A stretch of DNA of 64,000 nt from the NCBI RefSeq assembly GCF_032854445.1, contig NC_088305.1:26624628-26688627 (forward strand), in the 5' to 3' direction. A program made the position numbers and the translations under genes. Source of the stretch: Liolophura sinensis. Lineage: Eukaryota > Mollusca > Polyplacophora > Chitonida > Chitonidae. Below the pieces are notes generated by a model. The model saw only the letters and a list, made by a program, of their open reading frames with translations, did no database searches and was not told where the DNA came from. Positions 1-11,772 of this stretch are shown piece after piece. Position 1 is the first letter of the stretch; the number at the start of each line of letters is the position of its first letter.

Positions 1-1379
1 ATCATGGAATCAGAAGAATAAAACAGGCCGTAAAGCAATGCAGAGATACCATTAACAGTCCATTCCAGTACTCATGGGTGTCTACACATCCCAGACCAGC
101 CCCTCGCGTGTTCCAGCCAGATACCAGTAGATCTGCCTAGAGTGATGAGGAAGTCGAAGCTTAAGTCAGTGCAATGCAGAGACAGCCTTGTGCTATATTG
201 CCTGATGGTAGATGTAGGCCTTAGCAGCAGTATGACCCACAGCACATGTATATTCACAGTCCAAAAGCCCAGAGGTGCTGATTTCCGGTATAAGGTTTAA
301 ACATAAGTCTCTGCCTACCCACAAGACGCACAGTCGTTATCGCCCCTTCAGTATTATAGGGCTATGGTAGCTGCAATACAGTCCAGTAGCCACGATTCCA
401 CAGACGGCGCCTATTTAAAAGAATGAATTGTCTATTGCAACATCAAATCAGTCTCCCCATTGGTTGCCCTTGGCGATCGTCTGGCTTAAGAGCCGATAGC
501 GTGCACGCCTGCAGCTGGTCAAATTCTGCTACAGGAGACTAACAGATTTAGCTTCCTGCACTGCCCATCAATACGAGCTGTAGCCAGGCCTCTTACCATG
601 ACCAAGGGGAATGAACTCTGCACCGACATCCTGCAGGCCAGGAAATCTGTACTCTACCTGGCAGATTTTATCAGATTTGAGCAACAGGATGCTGGTATAA
701 GAGGGTTTTGCCGGCAACACACATTCCTGCTAGCAGGCAGACAAGCGCTCTTACTGGTCAGCCCCCCCATGAAGGATCAATACTTGGATGTTGCAGCCGC
801 TGTGCGACCGTACCACTGCTGCCTGAGCAGCCAAAGCCTGCTGACCCACCTCTCCGCTCAGACATGATAGAAATACTGCATCAAAAACTGAAAATACAGG
901 TCCTACCCCACACCTCTTTCATTTTCTACATAAGCACTCTACAGTGTATATTAAGCTCAAATAGTGGTATGTATAGGTTTAGCCAGGGGATATCCCCATG
1001 TGCTTGAGGTTCCCTATTCTAAGAAAAAAACAAAACATGGGAAACATAGGGAAAAAAGCCAAAAAAATTGAAAATGAGACACCCTGATTTCAAAGTCTGA
1101 CTAAACCTATGATAGGAAGGGATATTGCATCTGTCAGTTAAGCTCTGTACCGTACAAAACAAAATTTCTCTCCCATCACATGTTTGTTTATTAATTTATT
1201 TATTTGGGGTTTTACACCATGCTCCATAATTCACATATACAATGTCAGCCAGTATTCTTGTGGGAAGCGATGTTCTTGAAACTACAGTTTTTCACCTCAA
1301 GCTTAGCCTTTTTCTGATTGCTTCATTCTGACTGATTCATACACCTTATACTGCTATTTAAGAGTTTACTGTGATTTAT

Positions 1380-1515
1380 ATATTGGTGTTTTACTCCGTA
1401 CTCAAAAATATTTCACTTACACGACGGCCACCAGCATTATGGGTGGGAGAAAACAGGGCAGAGCCCCGGGGAAACCCACAACCATCTGCAGGTTGCTGCA
1501 GACCTTCTCACGTAC
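1380..1515 (-). mobile_element. SINE family 1 body fragment
   Basis: TTGGTGTTTTACTCCGTACT, AATATTTCACTTACACGACG and ACCATCTGCAGGTTGCTG are clear matches to the body. The tRNA head is absent. A weaker second piece lies at 1185-1265. Confidence 0.88.
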
Positions 1516-1892
1516 AGGAGTTTATTGTGAAGTTTGATTAATTTTTAATCAGAAATACTGAATTGTTGGGATATTAGTAACATCATTTTAAAGTCTTCGT
1601 GTCCTAATAGAAAGTGTGGCCGTGAAAGTATAGTAAGGTGAAATACAGCATTTGCCTATAGCTATTAGCTCTATTGTAAAACTATCTCAGACACTGCCTT
1701 AAGAGATGTTTTGTTGTAAAACAGTGTCAAGGCTGCAACAGATATACATGCCCACTGAGGCATTCACGTGTACATACACATGCACCTCTCTATGTGTGAT
1801 AGTCTCCATGTTTTTCCCACTCATCTATACATGGATGGTAATGCATGAATGCTTAGGGTATTACGTTGTACACCCCACCCAGTCACATTTTT

Positions 1893-1980
1893 AAAGTCTT
1901 TGGTATGACCTGACCCAGGTTTGAACCCTGGTCTCCCGACTTCAAGGCGGACACTAACCATGAGGGCACCGAAGCGGCAC
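1893..1980 (-). mobile_element. SINE head fragment related to family 2
   Basis: TTTAAAGTCTTTGGTATGAC, TGACCCAGGTTTGAACCCTG (B-box complement) and GGCGGACACTAACCATGAGG (A-box region). The head differs from other family 2 copies, so it may be a subfamily. Confidence 0.75.
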
Positions 1981-2478
1981 AAATGGATGGTGATCCTAAA
2001 ACTACTTTTACAAATTAAGGCATGAGTTTCTTTTTGTATAATGCACAACCAATTCAAAAAAGTATTTGAAAGCAACTCTACCGAGTACATGTACAATGGG
2101 GTTTTGTTCAGAGAAGTACAGTAATTTTCAACTTCTCTCTATAGTACATGTATACAACGTACCAGGTGGCCGTTTGCAATGATGCAAAATCTGAAATGTT
2201 CTTCAGTTGAAGGAAGCAGATTGTATTATTATTATACAGGGGAAGCATTAGGATTTTCCTCGCTGATGAGAGTGATATTTCACTCTGTTAGTTATATACC
2301 TTTTGCTATTACATTTTGATATTTCACACACAGAAACCATTACATGAAAAAAGAAACGCTGTGTTTTCTGATGTTCCTATCTGCATGACCATTGGCAGGA
2401 TGACATAATGCATATTCAGTCAACATTTACCATTCCTATGTCATACAACAAGACACTAGGTAATACGAGACAGTCATT

Positions 2479-2602
2479 ATTTATTTATTTGATTGGTGTT
2501 TTACGCCATATTCAAGAATATTTCACTTATGCGACGGCGGCCAGCATTATGGTGGGTGGAAACCCATGACCATCCGCAGTTTGCCGACAGACCTACAAGA
2601 CA
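2479..2602 (-). mobile_element. SINE family 1 fragment
   Basis: TTATTTATTTGATTGGTG, CAAGAATATTTCACTTATGC and GACGGCGGCCAGCATTATGG; head missing and an internal deletion in the GGGCAGAGCC region. Confidence 0.9.
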
Positions 2603-3187
2603 TTACTGTGGAGGCCCACAGCTACCACATGGCTTAACTTGTTCAAACAAATAAAATCATAATACTGTCAAAATAGAAATAGTAAACAGAATATTGCTCA
2701 GTGAAGCAATGAATCATTTCGCTTTTTCACACAAACAATATTCATGGTACGTTATTCAACCTGCAAAGTGCCAAATCCTCCATTTCCATTCACCAGCTAC
2801 CGTTCACTGACAGGGATTCATACACGTAGATTTTACGAACCAAGTTTTAAACTTAATTTTGCCCTTGGAAACTTTTCTTTAAAATAAATAGTGAATATTT
2901 TGTTAACTCAATTTGAATAAAAAAAAATTTAAAAAATCAATTTCTGAGTTTGGTTAGTAAAATTTCGACTTCGATGAATCCCTGATGGAGTGTTTGTGTT
3001 AAGAAGAAATAAAAACATGTGTTGGTGGTTCATGTGAAATAACAAAAATAAAGTTACGCCTAGACTGAGTTAATATCTCGGACAATAACATAGCAAGTCA
3101 TGTGAATGTTTCATTGTGACTTTTAATGGAAACCATTGTGCACCCAGCACAAATCGGTCCAAGCATTGAACTCCTGTTTTCTTTTAG

Positions 3188-3417
3188 GTTATGAATCAGT
3201 GTTTCCGTTATGCGTCAGTGTTTCTGTTAAGCGTCATTGTTTTCGTTATGCATCGGTGTTTCTGTTATGCATCAGTGTTTCCGTTACGCGTCAGTGTTTC
3301 TGTTATGCATCAGTGATTCTATTATCCATGAGTGTATTCGTTATGCGTCAGTGTTTCTGTTATGCGTCAGTGTTTCCGTTATGCGTCACTGTTTCCGTTA
3401 TGCGTCAGTGTTTCAGT
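3188..3417. repeat. Minisatellite, 19-bp unit, about 12 copies
   Basis: The unit is GTTATGCGTCAGTGTTTCY with scattered substitutions. Because three units equal 57 bases, it generates Val/Ser/Cys-rich ORFs with a 19-residue period on the plus strand, which are artefacts. Confidence 0.95.
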
Positions 3418-3999
3418 TTTTTAGTTGAAAAAACGAGAAACAAAGAGGTAGTTCACAAACAGTAGTGCAGAGAATAATGTTTTTATACAGCTTGGAACCA
3501 ATTTGTTTAAGCGTAAAATGTTCTCATTTATATGCAGGTACAGCTGTCTTCAAGGAAATGCAGAAAGGGAGGTAACTCTATTGAAAAGTAACAATCCTTT
3601 GAAAATAATAATCCTTTGAAGTGATAATGAAAGTGGAAAACATTGAAAAAAGAAAGAGAAGAAAGAAAGAAAAATAGTGGACATAATCCTACACAAACTT
3701 TCTGTCAATGCACAGTAAGGAATCTGGCAAGTTTAAAGATGCTGAAAAATAAATTTCTTCACGAAAAAGTCAGCATACTACACATCTATCTGTACATGTA
3801 TGATCTGGGCTCAGGTTGGTTCTGTTGATAGATCACCCCACTGTAAATGTGCCAAGCTGGTATTCAGTTTCAATGATAAACAAATTGAAAGTAGCCTTAA
3901 AGTAGCCTAATTTCAGTTTCCAGGTTTTTAAAGGCCCTGTATAACAACTGCCTGACTTTTATTATATGTAAGTAGTAATTAAAATAAGCCTGTACTTAC

Positions 4000-4173
4000 T
4001 GAGGGTTGTGCATAGCTTCCATAGGCTGCAGGGTGGGGGGCAGGGTAGCGAGTGGCAGAGCGGGTGCCGTAGTAAGACGTCCAGCCTCCCTGCTGAGCTG
4101 GAAAAGCTGCACCTGGGGCAGCAGTGGGCGACATGGTGTTACGCTTGGAGGGGTACGATGGCTGGTTGGGCTG
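4000..4173 (-). CDS. Internal exon, Tyr/Pro/Ala/Gln-rich low-complexity segment; possibly RBMS/alan-shepard-like RNA-binding protein
   Basis: A 58-codon internal exon, phase 0 at both ends. The acceptor is a pyrimidine-rich tract ending TTTGCAG|CAG and the donor is TCA|GTAAGT. The protein begins QPNQPSYPSKRNTMSP, has a central QQGGWTSYYGTR and ends RYPAPHPAAYGSYAQPS. What is seen is a low-complexity aromatic, prion-like leader. The pattern of MSP, an Ala-rich stretch, W..YYG, then RY.AP..A.YG.Y resembles, from memory, the region before the first RRM in the alan shepard/RBMS family, but the RRMs (RNP motifs) would lie beyond the left edge, so this is inference. Other RNA-binding or transcription factors with YG/QP-rich leaders remain possible. 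The acceptor is a CAGCAG tandem (NAGNAG), which could add or drop one Gln. Confidence 0.68.
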
Positions 4174-4540
4174 CTGCAAATGAAAAGAGAGGAAAATTCA
4201 CGTGATAAATTTGTGAAAAACAGGGAAATATCTGTTTAGTTATTTAACAGATATTTCTTCAAAATGCTTTCAAAAATATTTCAATTGCTTAACCCCATCA
4301 CTTTTTATGAAATGCAATACATGGAACAAAACAAGATTGGATTTGAACATGAGCTCAACCTCAGTCATTACAGGTCAACAGGTCAAGAGCTAATGGACTG
4401 CAGCAAGAATTGGGCAGTACAGGCTCAACTGGAAACATCTGATTGTTGTTCAATGCCATCTAAAAAATTTGTGGCCAGAGTACGGCTAGAAAGGTAAATC
4501 ACCAATCTCTGTCAAGCAATACAATGTAAACATTCATGTA

Positions 4541-6561
4541 CATGATACTGGTGGAAGACATGTGGTCTCAGGCACAAACTTCATGTACGTGATACTGGTG
4601 GAAGACAAGTGGTCTCAGGCACAAACTTCATGTACATGATACTGGTGGAAGACATGTGGTCTCAGGCACAAACTTCATGTATGTGATACTGGTGGAAGAC
4701 AAGTGGTCTCAGGCACAAACTTCATGTACATGATACTGGTGGAAGACATGTGGTCTCAGGCACAAACTTCATGTACATGATACTGGTGGAAGACAAGTGG
4801 TCTCGGGCACAAACTTCATGTACATGATACTGGTGGAAGACAAGTGGTCTCAGGCACAAACTTCATGTATGTGATACTGGTGGAAGACATGTGGTCTCAG
4901 GCACAAACTTCATGTACATGATACTGGTGGAAGACATGTGGTCTCAGGCACAAACTTCATGTACATGATACTGGTGGAAGACATGTGGTCTCAGGCACAA
5001 ACTTCATGTACATGATACTGGTGGAAGACAAGTGGTCTCAGGCACAAACTTCATGTATGTGATACTGGTGGAAGACATGTGGTCTCAGGCACAAACTTCA
5101 TGTACATGATACTGGTGGAAGACATGTGGTCTCCGGCACAAACTTCATGTACATGATACTGGTGGAAGACATGTGGTCTCAGGCACAAACTTCATGTACG
5201 TGATACTGGTGGAAGACAAGTGGTCTCAGGCACAAACTTCATGTACGTGATACTGGTGGAAGACATGTGGTCTCCGGCACAAACTTCATGTACATGATAC
5301 TGGTGGAAGACATGTGGTCTCAGGCACAAACTTCATGTACGTGATACTGGTGGAAGACATGTGGTCTCAGGCACAAACTTCATGTACATGATACTGGTGG
5401 AAGACAAGTGGTCTCAGGCACAAACTTCATGTACGTGATACTGGTGGAAGACATGTGGTCTCAGATACAAACTTCATGTACATGATACTGGTGGAAGACA
5501 AGTGGTCTCAGGCACAAACTTCATGTACATGATACTGGTGGAAGACATGTGGTCTCAGGCACAAACTTCATGTACATGATACTGGTGGAAGACATGTGGT
5601 CTCAGCCACAAACTTCATGTACGTGATACTGGTGGAAGACATGTGGTCTCAGCCACAAACTTCATGTACATGATACTGGTGGAAGACAAGTGGTCTCAGG
5701 CACAAACTTCATGTACATGATACTGGTGGAAGACAAGTGGTCTCAGGCACAAACTTCATGTACATGATACTGGTGGAAGACATGTGGTCTCAGGCACAAA
5801 CATCATGTATGTGATACTGGTGGAAGACAAGTGGTCTCAGGCACAAACTTCATGTACATGATACTGGTGGAAGACAAGTGGTCTCAGGCACAAGCTTCAT
5901 GTATGTGATACTGGTGGAAGACATGTGGTGTCAGGAACAAACTTCATGTACATGATACTGGTGGAAGACAAGTGGTCTCGGGCACAAACTTCATGTACGT
6001 GATACTGGTGGAAGACAAGTGGTCTCAGCCACAAACTTCATGTACATGATACTGGTGGAAGACAAGTGGTCTCAGGCACAAACTTCATGTACATGATACT
6101 GGTGGAAGACAAGTGGTCTCGGGCACAAACTTCATGTACATGATACTGGTGGAAGACAAGTGGTCTCAGGCACAAACTTCATGTACATGATACTGGTGGA
6201 AGACATCTGGTCTCAGCCACAAACTTCATGTATGTGATACTGGTGGAAGACAAGTGGTCTCGGGCACAAACTTCATGTACATGATACTGGTGGAAGACAT
6301 GTGGTCTCGGGCACAAACTTCATGTACATGATACTGGTGGAAGACAAGTGGTCTCAGGCACAAACTTCATGTACATGATACTGGTGGAAGACATGTGGTC
6401 TCAGGCACAAACTTCATGTACATGATACTGGTGGAAGACATGTGGTCTCAGGCACAAACTTCATGTACGTGATACTGGTGGAAGACATGTGGTCTCAGGC
6501 ACAAACTTCATGTACATGATACTGGTGGAAGACATGTGGTCTCAGGCACAAACTTCATGTA
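4541..6561. repeat. Minisatellite, 47-bp unit, 43 copies
   Basis: The unit begins CATGATACTGGTGGAAGACA and ends AACTTCATGTA. From 4541 to 6561 is exactly 2021 bases, which is 43 x 47, and every junction I counted is in register, so there are no indels. Variation is almost wholly at two places: the dinucleotide after CATGTA (CA in about 29 copies, CG in 8, TG in 6) and the base in GACA[T/A]GTGG (T in about 23, A in 19). Unit junctions form the 10-bp palindrome CATGTACATG. TGA falls in the unit, so no long ORF results. It lies in the long intron 368 bp from the exon at 4000-4173. Confidence 0.97.
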
Positions 6562-6789
6562 AGGTTACACAAGAAACCACTGTTTACCACTAATGCCTTA
6601 AGTAAACCTTGAAAATTGCCTAACCATAGGAATAAGAAGAGCTTTGTTCACACATAAATGTATGGCACTGCAAATAGTGTAAGTGGGTAACATACAATTG
6701 AAAATAGGCTGTTGAGAAATGGTATGCAATTCTCACCAAACATACTTTACCTATTAAAAATTTGTAAGGAACTTTCCTGCACATGATGG

Positions 6790-6990
6790 GTTATTGCGCC
6801 GTGCTGGTGCGCTAACACCCCTCGGCCATGGAGGCCCCACATCATATTGATGGAAGACACAAGGTTTTCAACGAATGCTAGACTGGGTAAATGGCTACAA
6901 AAGCATCTTCAACCAGGTTTGAACCCACAGCTCGTATGTCCTAGCAACTGGCAAACAAGCACCTCGATGCGACCAAAACAACGCAGCCAG
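6790..6990 (-). mobile_element. SINE head fragments
   Basis: TTGCGCCGTGCTGGTGCGCT and CTCGGCCATGGAGGCC match the head of family 1 on the minus strand. About 70 bases further on, AGGTTTGAACCCACAGC is a second B-box-like head remnant. Confidence 0.65.
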
Positions 6991-8465
6991 CGCCACTCTA
7001 CAATTTGAAGGTTGGTACAAGAGAATACCCACAAAATCAACATATCAGAAAAATCTGGGCAATAATTAACACCAATACATTTAAATGTATACTAAATGTA
7101 CCTAACTGGCCATTCTACACACGCTTAATACACTTGTGGTGTAAAAACATTCGCGACAATTAATAATGCTTTCAATACTTTTCTGCTCCGTCCAATACCT
7201 ATCATGTTCACAAAACTGACCCGATTACAGCTTTAAAAAATACAAAATTTGCGAGCACTTTTAAAACAGTTGTCTCCTGGGAGACTGATCATCAGTCATG
7301 TGGTAACATGTGAGCGTGCTCTTGGGTCATCGTGAATTCGGACTACATACCTCGATTCATACAACTTTAAAATGGGTTTGCACCTGTGAAGGTCCCCTGT
7401 TCAGGTGGGTTTTACATCCAATTAACAAACTCCACATGGCGCCTTTGTGTAACAGTTCACGTAACAACATGTCTACATAACATGTTCATATATGGTTGTA
7501 ATTCCTTTCCACATGTACTCTAAGCGGTACTTTGCCTTCAGGTTTGCATTAGCCTATCTACTTACCCAGTGTTACATATATACATGGAGTGTAAGTACTG
7601 ACTGAGGGCACACACATGAGACTCCCTCTATAATCCTACTCTCTGAATACACTGCCACTTAATTAAATGCTATATTCAAAAACGGCCCTGAACCTTTAGC
7701 CAGCTGACTCAAATATCGCCAAAGCCTATTCACACATTGAAACACATACATTTATGCACCAAAGGCATTTGCTTTTTCAAAGGCAATTCAGCTTTGTCGT
7801 TCAAACTCTCACAATGAAGGCAGCAAAAAGAAAAAAAAACAAAAACGCACTTTCTTACAAGCATTATGACTGCCACGTTCACCGTGTAAACGTGGGAGCA
7901 AAACAAGCAATTTTACGGTACGATCTAGTACACAGAGATGGCTGTATACATATATACTTATATTCATGGAGACATCTACAAATGTCTCAATAAAGAGCTG
8001 TCAGAAAACACTGTCCAGCACCCAATGTGCCTCATGAATAATATGACTTCATTACACCCTTGCGGGTTATGACCCCTTGGATATGCAAGGTTGTCCCATA
8101 ACTGGATAAGCTGCACATATACTACAGGCTGTAAATGACTTAAAATTTTGCCAATAAACATCATCAAATATTACTTTTGATGGTGAAATTTATCTTTTCA
8201 CAGTAACACATCATGAGGCCTTACAAAAATCATTTCTAAGATCATCAGAACTCTCGGAACCAGGAAAAATGAGCAAGTCTGTCACGGACAATGTTTTAGG
8301 TTATTTTTGCTTGTTATCTATTTAACGAACGCATCTGTGTTTACATGTAGAAACATACACAACAAACATATACAGGCACAAATATACCCATAACTTTTGT
8401 TCAAAATTCCCACCACTCACCATTCTAAAGATACAGAAACATAATAAAGTTCTATTTTACACGCC

Positions 8466-8895
8466 CAAATATTCAGTTTGAGTTCCAAGTCCAGATGTTT
8501 TTGTGAACTAACTTTTGAACTGCTCTCTGCACAGGCCTCAATATTCAGAGTTTCAAGTCCAGATGTTTTTGTGAACTAACTTTTGAACTGCTCTCTGCAC
8601 AGGCCTCAATATTCAGAGTTTCAAGTCCAGATGTTTTTGTGAACTAACTTTTGAACTGCTCTCTGTACAGGCCTCAATATTCAGAGTTTCAAGTCCAGAT
8701 GTTTTTGTGAACTAACTTTTGAACTGCTCTCTGCACAGGCCTCAATATTCAGAGTTTCAAGTCGACATGCTTTTGTGAACTAACTTTTGAACTGCTCTCT
8801 GCACAGGCCTATATGTCCACAGTTTAAAGTCTAGATGCTTTTTTGAACTAACTCTTGAACTGCTCTATGCACAGGCCTACATATTCAAGGCTGGG
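8466..8895. repeat. Tandem repeat, 68-bp unit, about 6 copies
   Basis: Copies start at about 8470, 8538, 8606, 8674, 8742 and 8810, recognisable by TCAATATTCAGAGTTTCAAG and AACTTTTGAACTGCTCT. The central three are nearly identical; the edge copies are diverged. Confidence 0.95.
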
Positions 8896-10155
8896 TGTTT
8901 TTGTTAATTAACTTCTTGTCTCATGAAAGTAAATTCATGTTATATAATTAAAAAAAGTAATTATTTAACACTGAGTTCAGCACATACATAGACATGTTAC
9001 AGTGAAGAATCACATGGCTCTTTTCTGAGTTTTTATGAGCAAAACTGACTGATTTACAGTAGAAATAAAAACTTTCTGTTTTTAAATTATTACAGGAGTG
9101 CTCAAATGTAACTCAGCACTAACAGGTGGAATACCGAAGATATACATTTATTACTCTTGTTACTCATTTATGAATTAATTTTTATATTCTTCTTGTTGGT
9201 AAAAGCAAATGTACATGTATCCCAGCCAATTTTCCAACTTCAAAGAAATCCAGTGGTTAATAGGGTTCTACTTTTTTCCACTATACTAAGCAAATTCTTG
9301 TGAACTTGGCCCATTCAATGAAAGGTCAAGGTTATCAAAATTGACAAACCCTGCTCTTGATCATGCTGATCACAAGAAGCAACATGAGATTCATATCCTC
9401 ATAGAAAACTATACCTGTGCTCCAAAATTCCCTGACTCAATGGGCGAAAAAAGCATGACTGCAGATTTTTGGCCAGTGATTTATAAATTATACACTGCAT
9501 GCTGTTTAACAAACTGTCTTCTAACAGACAGAACTGAAAACATAAGCTCATAACAATGACAAGATTCATAAATTATTATTCACAAGTGATTTCCTTGTCT
9601 CTAAGCGTTAATACATGGCTGTGTGGACTTGTATCCACTCCTAGGACAAAACCAAGCAAGCAATACATTGTTTATCATGGAATCTGTGAAAGATTTTTTT
9701 TTTAAATTTAAGCTTTTAACACTGTATTTCTCCTAAGTTTAGTATTTGTCTGGTGATACATGTTGCTTGATTCTGATTGATTCATCCACGTTATTGGGCC
9801 ATTTAACGGTTTGATTAATTTTGTATTAGAAAAGCTTAAGTATTGGGATCAAAGGTATCTTTTAAGACCTTTCTGTACATTTGAAAGTTCAATTTACGTA
9901 CCAAACTTTAGGTGAAACACTGCATTTGATCGAGTGGTAAGCAATCAACAACAACATTCTCACCATAATGAACTTATTTTTTTTAATAATATTTTAACTC
10001 AGCTCTAAAACTCTCTTGTAAACAATCAGGTGAGATAAGGTTATTAAAAAAATATACTCTCATGACATATATCTATCTATATGAATTCATGTGTAGCACT
10101 GTCCACAAAACTTTGTCAGGTGGCGTCCTAAATTAGATATATCCTTTCCAGTACT

Positions 10156-10156
<1 letters not shown>

Positions 10157-10206
<50 letters not shown>
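10157..10206. repeat. (TA)n microsatellite
   Basis: Nearly uninterrupted TA dinucleotides. Confidence 0.95.
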
Positions 10207-10209
<3 letters not shown>

Positions 10210-11424
10210 GCATGATGCAAGTTTACTTCCCTCAAAGTTTGAGGCCCTCAAAAACAGGGGTTTTCCTGGTAACAGGGGATGAGTAAGATGAGCTTTAGGA
10301 AGACCCTAATTTGCTGACGCCGTTGACAAGACAAGCTACCCTTATTAGGCCATCCTGTAGGGTGCAGAGGGAAACTCAGAAGGGCGGAATAAAAAAAATT
10401 CTGTAAAAAGTCTTAAATTAACGGAGGAAGCAAAGGCTGGGTAACTTGAAATTTGACACCCAGGGCAACATTGCCCTAAAGACCCTCAGGGGTACATCTG
10501 CCCAAGGGCAAATCTACAGGGCTTATAGAGGGCACATGCTGTACTTGAGCCTGATGGTGCATGTATTACAGGCCATGGAGATTGAATACCTCAACACACG
10601 CCTGTGAGAGAATACTACTGGGAAGATACCTGTATGTTCAGACATGCTCTGATGACAGACAGAAATGTAATAAAGTCATGAAAGAATTTTATTTTTACTC
10701 TAAACCAAGGCAGCTTTTGAATTATAAATATACACGCATCTGTCCATTCACAGTAATTGAAAGTGCACATGTAAAAGCTTTGGTATGAATATAACAGAGG
10801 TGATAACTAGCATAAATAATAGAAACATTATAAATCTGACAACCTTAATTGTTATACTGAAGCAAGCATCATACGTAATAAGAGCACACAATACATGCAT
10901 GTACAATTTTAAAAGCCGAGAATAATTAACATCAGAGAAAAAACTTAGCAAGAGAGAAAATACCTGTACATGTCCCCAAAACAATGTAACTATGGATTTT
11001 TTCTTCATTTAAAATTCAAACTACATGTAAGTTTAGCAAGAAATAAAATAAGGCAAGAAAGAGGAAAATAACAGAAACTGTCTCATGAATGATCAGTAAT
11101 CGAATGATGAAAGTTTGAACTTTGGATAATATAGATCAGATGTACATGTATGTGAACACTGTATATGCCAAAAATAGAGTGAATTAATATCTGATAATAA
11201 AAAATAGCACAAACTTGATTTGCAGGTATTTGTTTATTGTTTTAAGTCTGAGGACAATAACTATGTGTAGAATAGGATACAGAGCAGAGTAGAAATTATT
11301 TCTATACAGAAAGGTATTTGTGTGCTTTTTAGTTGGTTACTTAGTACAGACCCAGTTGTCTCCCCTTACTTCACATCCCACACTCAAAATGTTACTGAAA
11401 TGCCTATGGCTGAAAAAACCTGTC

Positions 11425-11500
11425 ACTGACATTTATTTATTTTAAGTATTTTAAGTGTAGTCAAGAATATTTCACTAATACCATGGCAGACAGCACTGTG
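11425..11500 (-). mobile_element. SINE family 1 tail fragment, inverted next to a full copy
   Basis: TTATTTATTTTAAGTATT then GTCAAGAATATTTCACTAAT and CAGACAGCACTGTGAT match the tail and distal body on the minus strand. It lies immediately beside the plus-strand copy at 11505. Confidence 0.8.
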
Positions 11501-11504
11501 ATAG

Positions 11505-11772
11505 AGTGGCTCCGTGGCTCAGTCGGTTAAAGCGCTAGCGCAGCATAATGACCCAGGAGTCTCTCACCAATGCGGTCGCTGTGAGTTCAAGTCCAGCTCA
11601 TGCTGGCTTCCTCTCCGGCCATAAGTGAGAAGGTCTGTCAGCAACCTGCGGATGGTCGTGGGTTTCCCTTGGGCTCTGCCCGGTTTCCATCCACCGCCGT
11701 CGTATAAGTGAAATATTCTTGAGTACGGCATAAAATACCAATCAAATAAATCAAATAAATAAATAAATCAAA
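11505..11772 (+). mobile_element. Full-length tRNA-derived SINE (family 1)
   Basis: The tRNA-like head has an A box TGGCTCAGTCGG (11515-11526) and a B box GAGTTCAAGTCC (11583-11594). The body follows (CAACCTGCGGATGGTCGTGG, GTCGTATAAGTGAAATATTC, TTGAGTACGGCATAAAA) and the tail is (AAAT)n. This is the reference copy for recognising the others: minus copies begin TTATTTGATTGGTGTTTTAC. Such elements are transcribed by RNA polymerase III and moved by a partner LINE (established for SINEs). Confidence 0.93.

Larger units (their letters stand above)
1..3999 (-). other. Downstream intron of the minus-strand gene (runs off the left edge)
   Basis: The donor GTAAGT at 3999-3994 opens an intron that reaches at least the window edge; no acceptor and RRM-like exon was found in 1-3999. 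It holds SINE pieces (1380-1515, 1893-1980, 2479-2602) and a 19-bp minisatellite (3188-3417). The block 440-870 is GC-richer and open in several frames but matches nothing I recognise. Confidence 0.45.

Noticed and set aside
2255-2295. Hammerhead ribozyme core (CTGATGAG plus a perfect 7-bp hairpin)
   Set aside because: The required GAAA after stem II is absent (CTGTTAG instead), so catalysis is not expected.
3136-3465. 109-codon ORF with Val/Ser/Cys repeats
   Set aside because: It is the translation of the 19-bp minisatellite.
4541-6561. CRISPR-like array
   Set aside because: The repeats are contiguous without unique spacers and the genome is eukaryotic.
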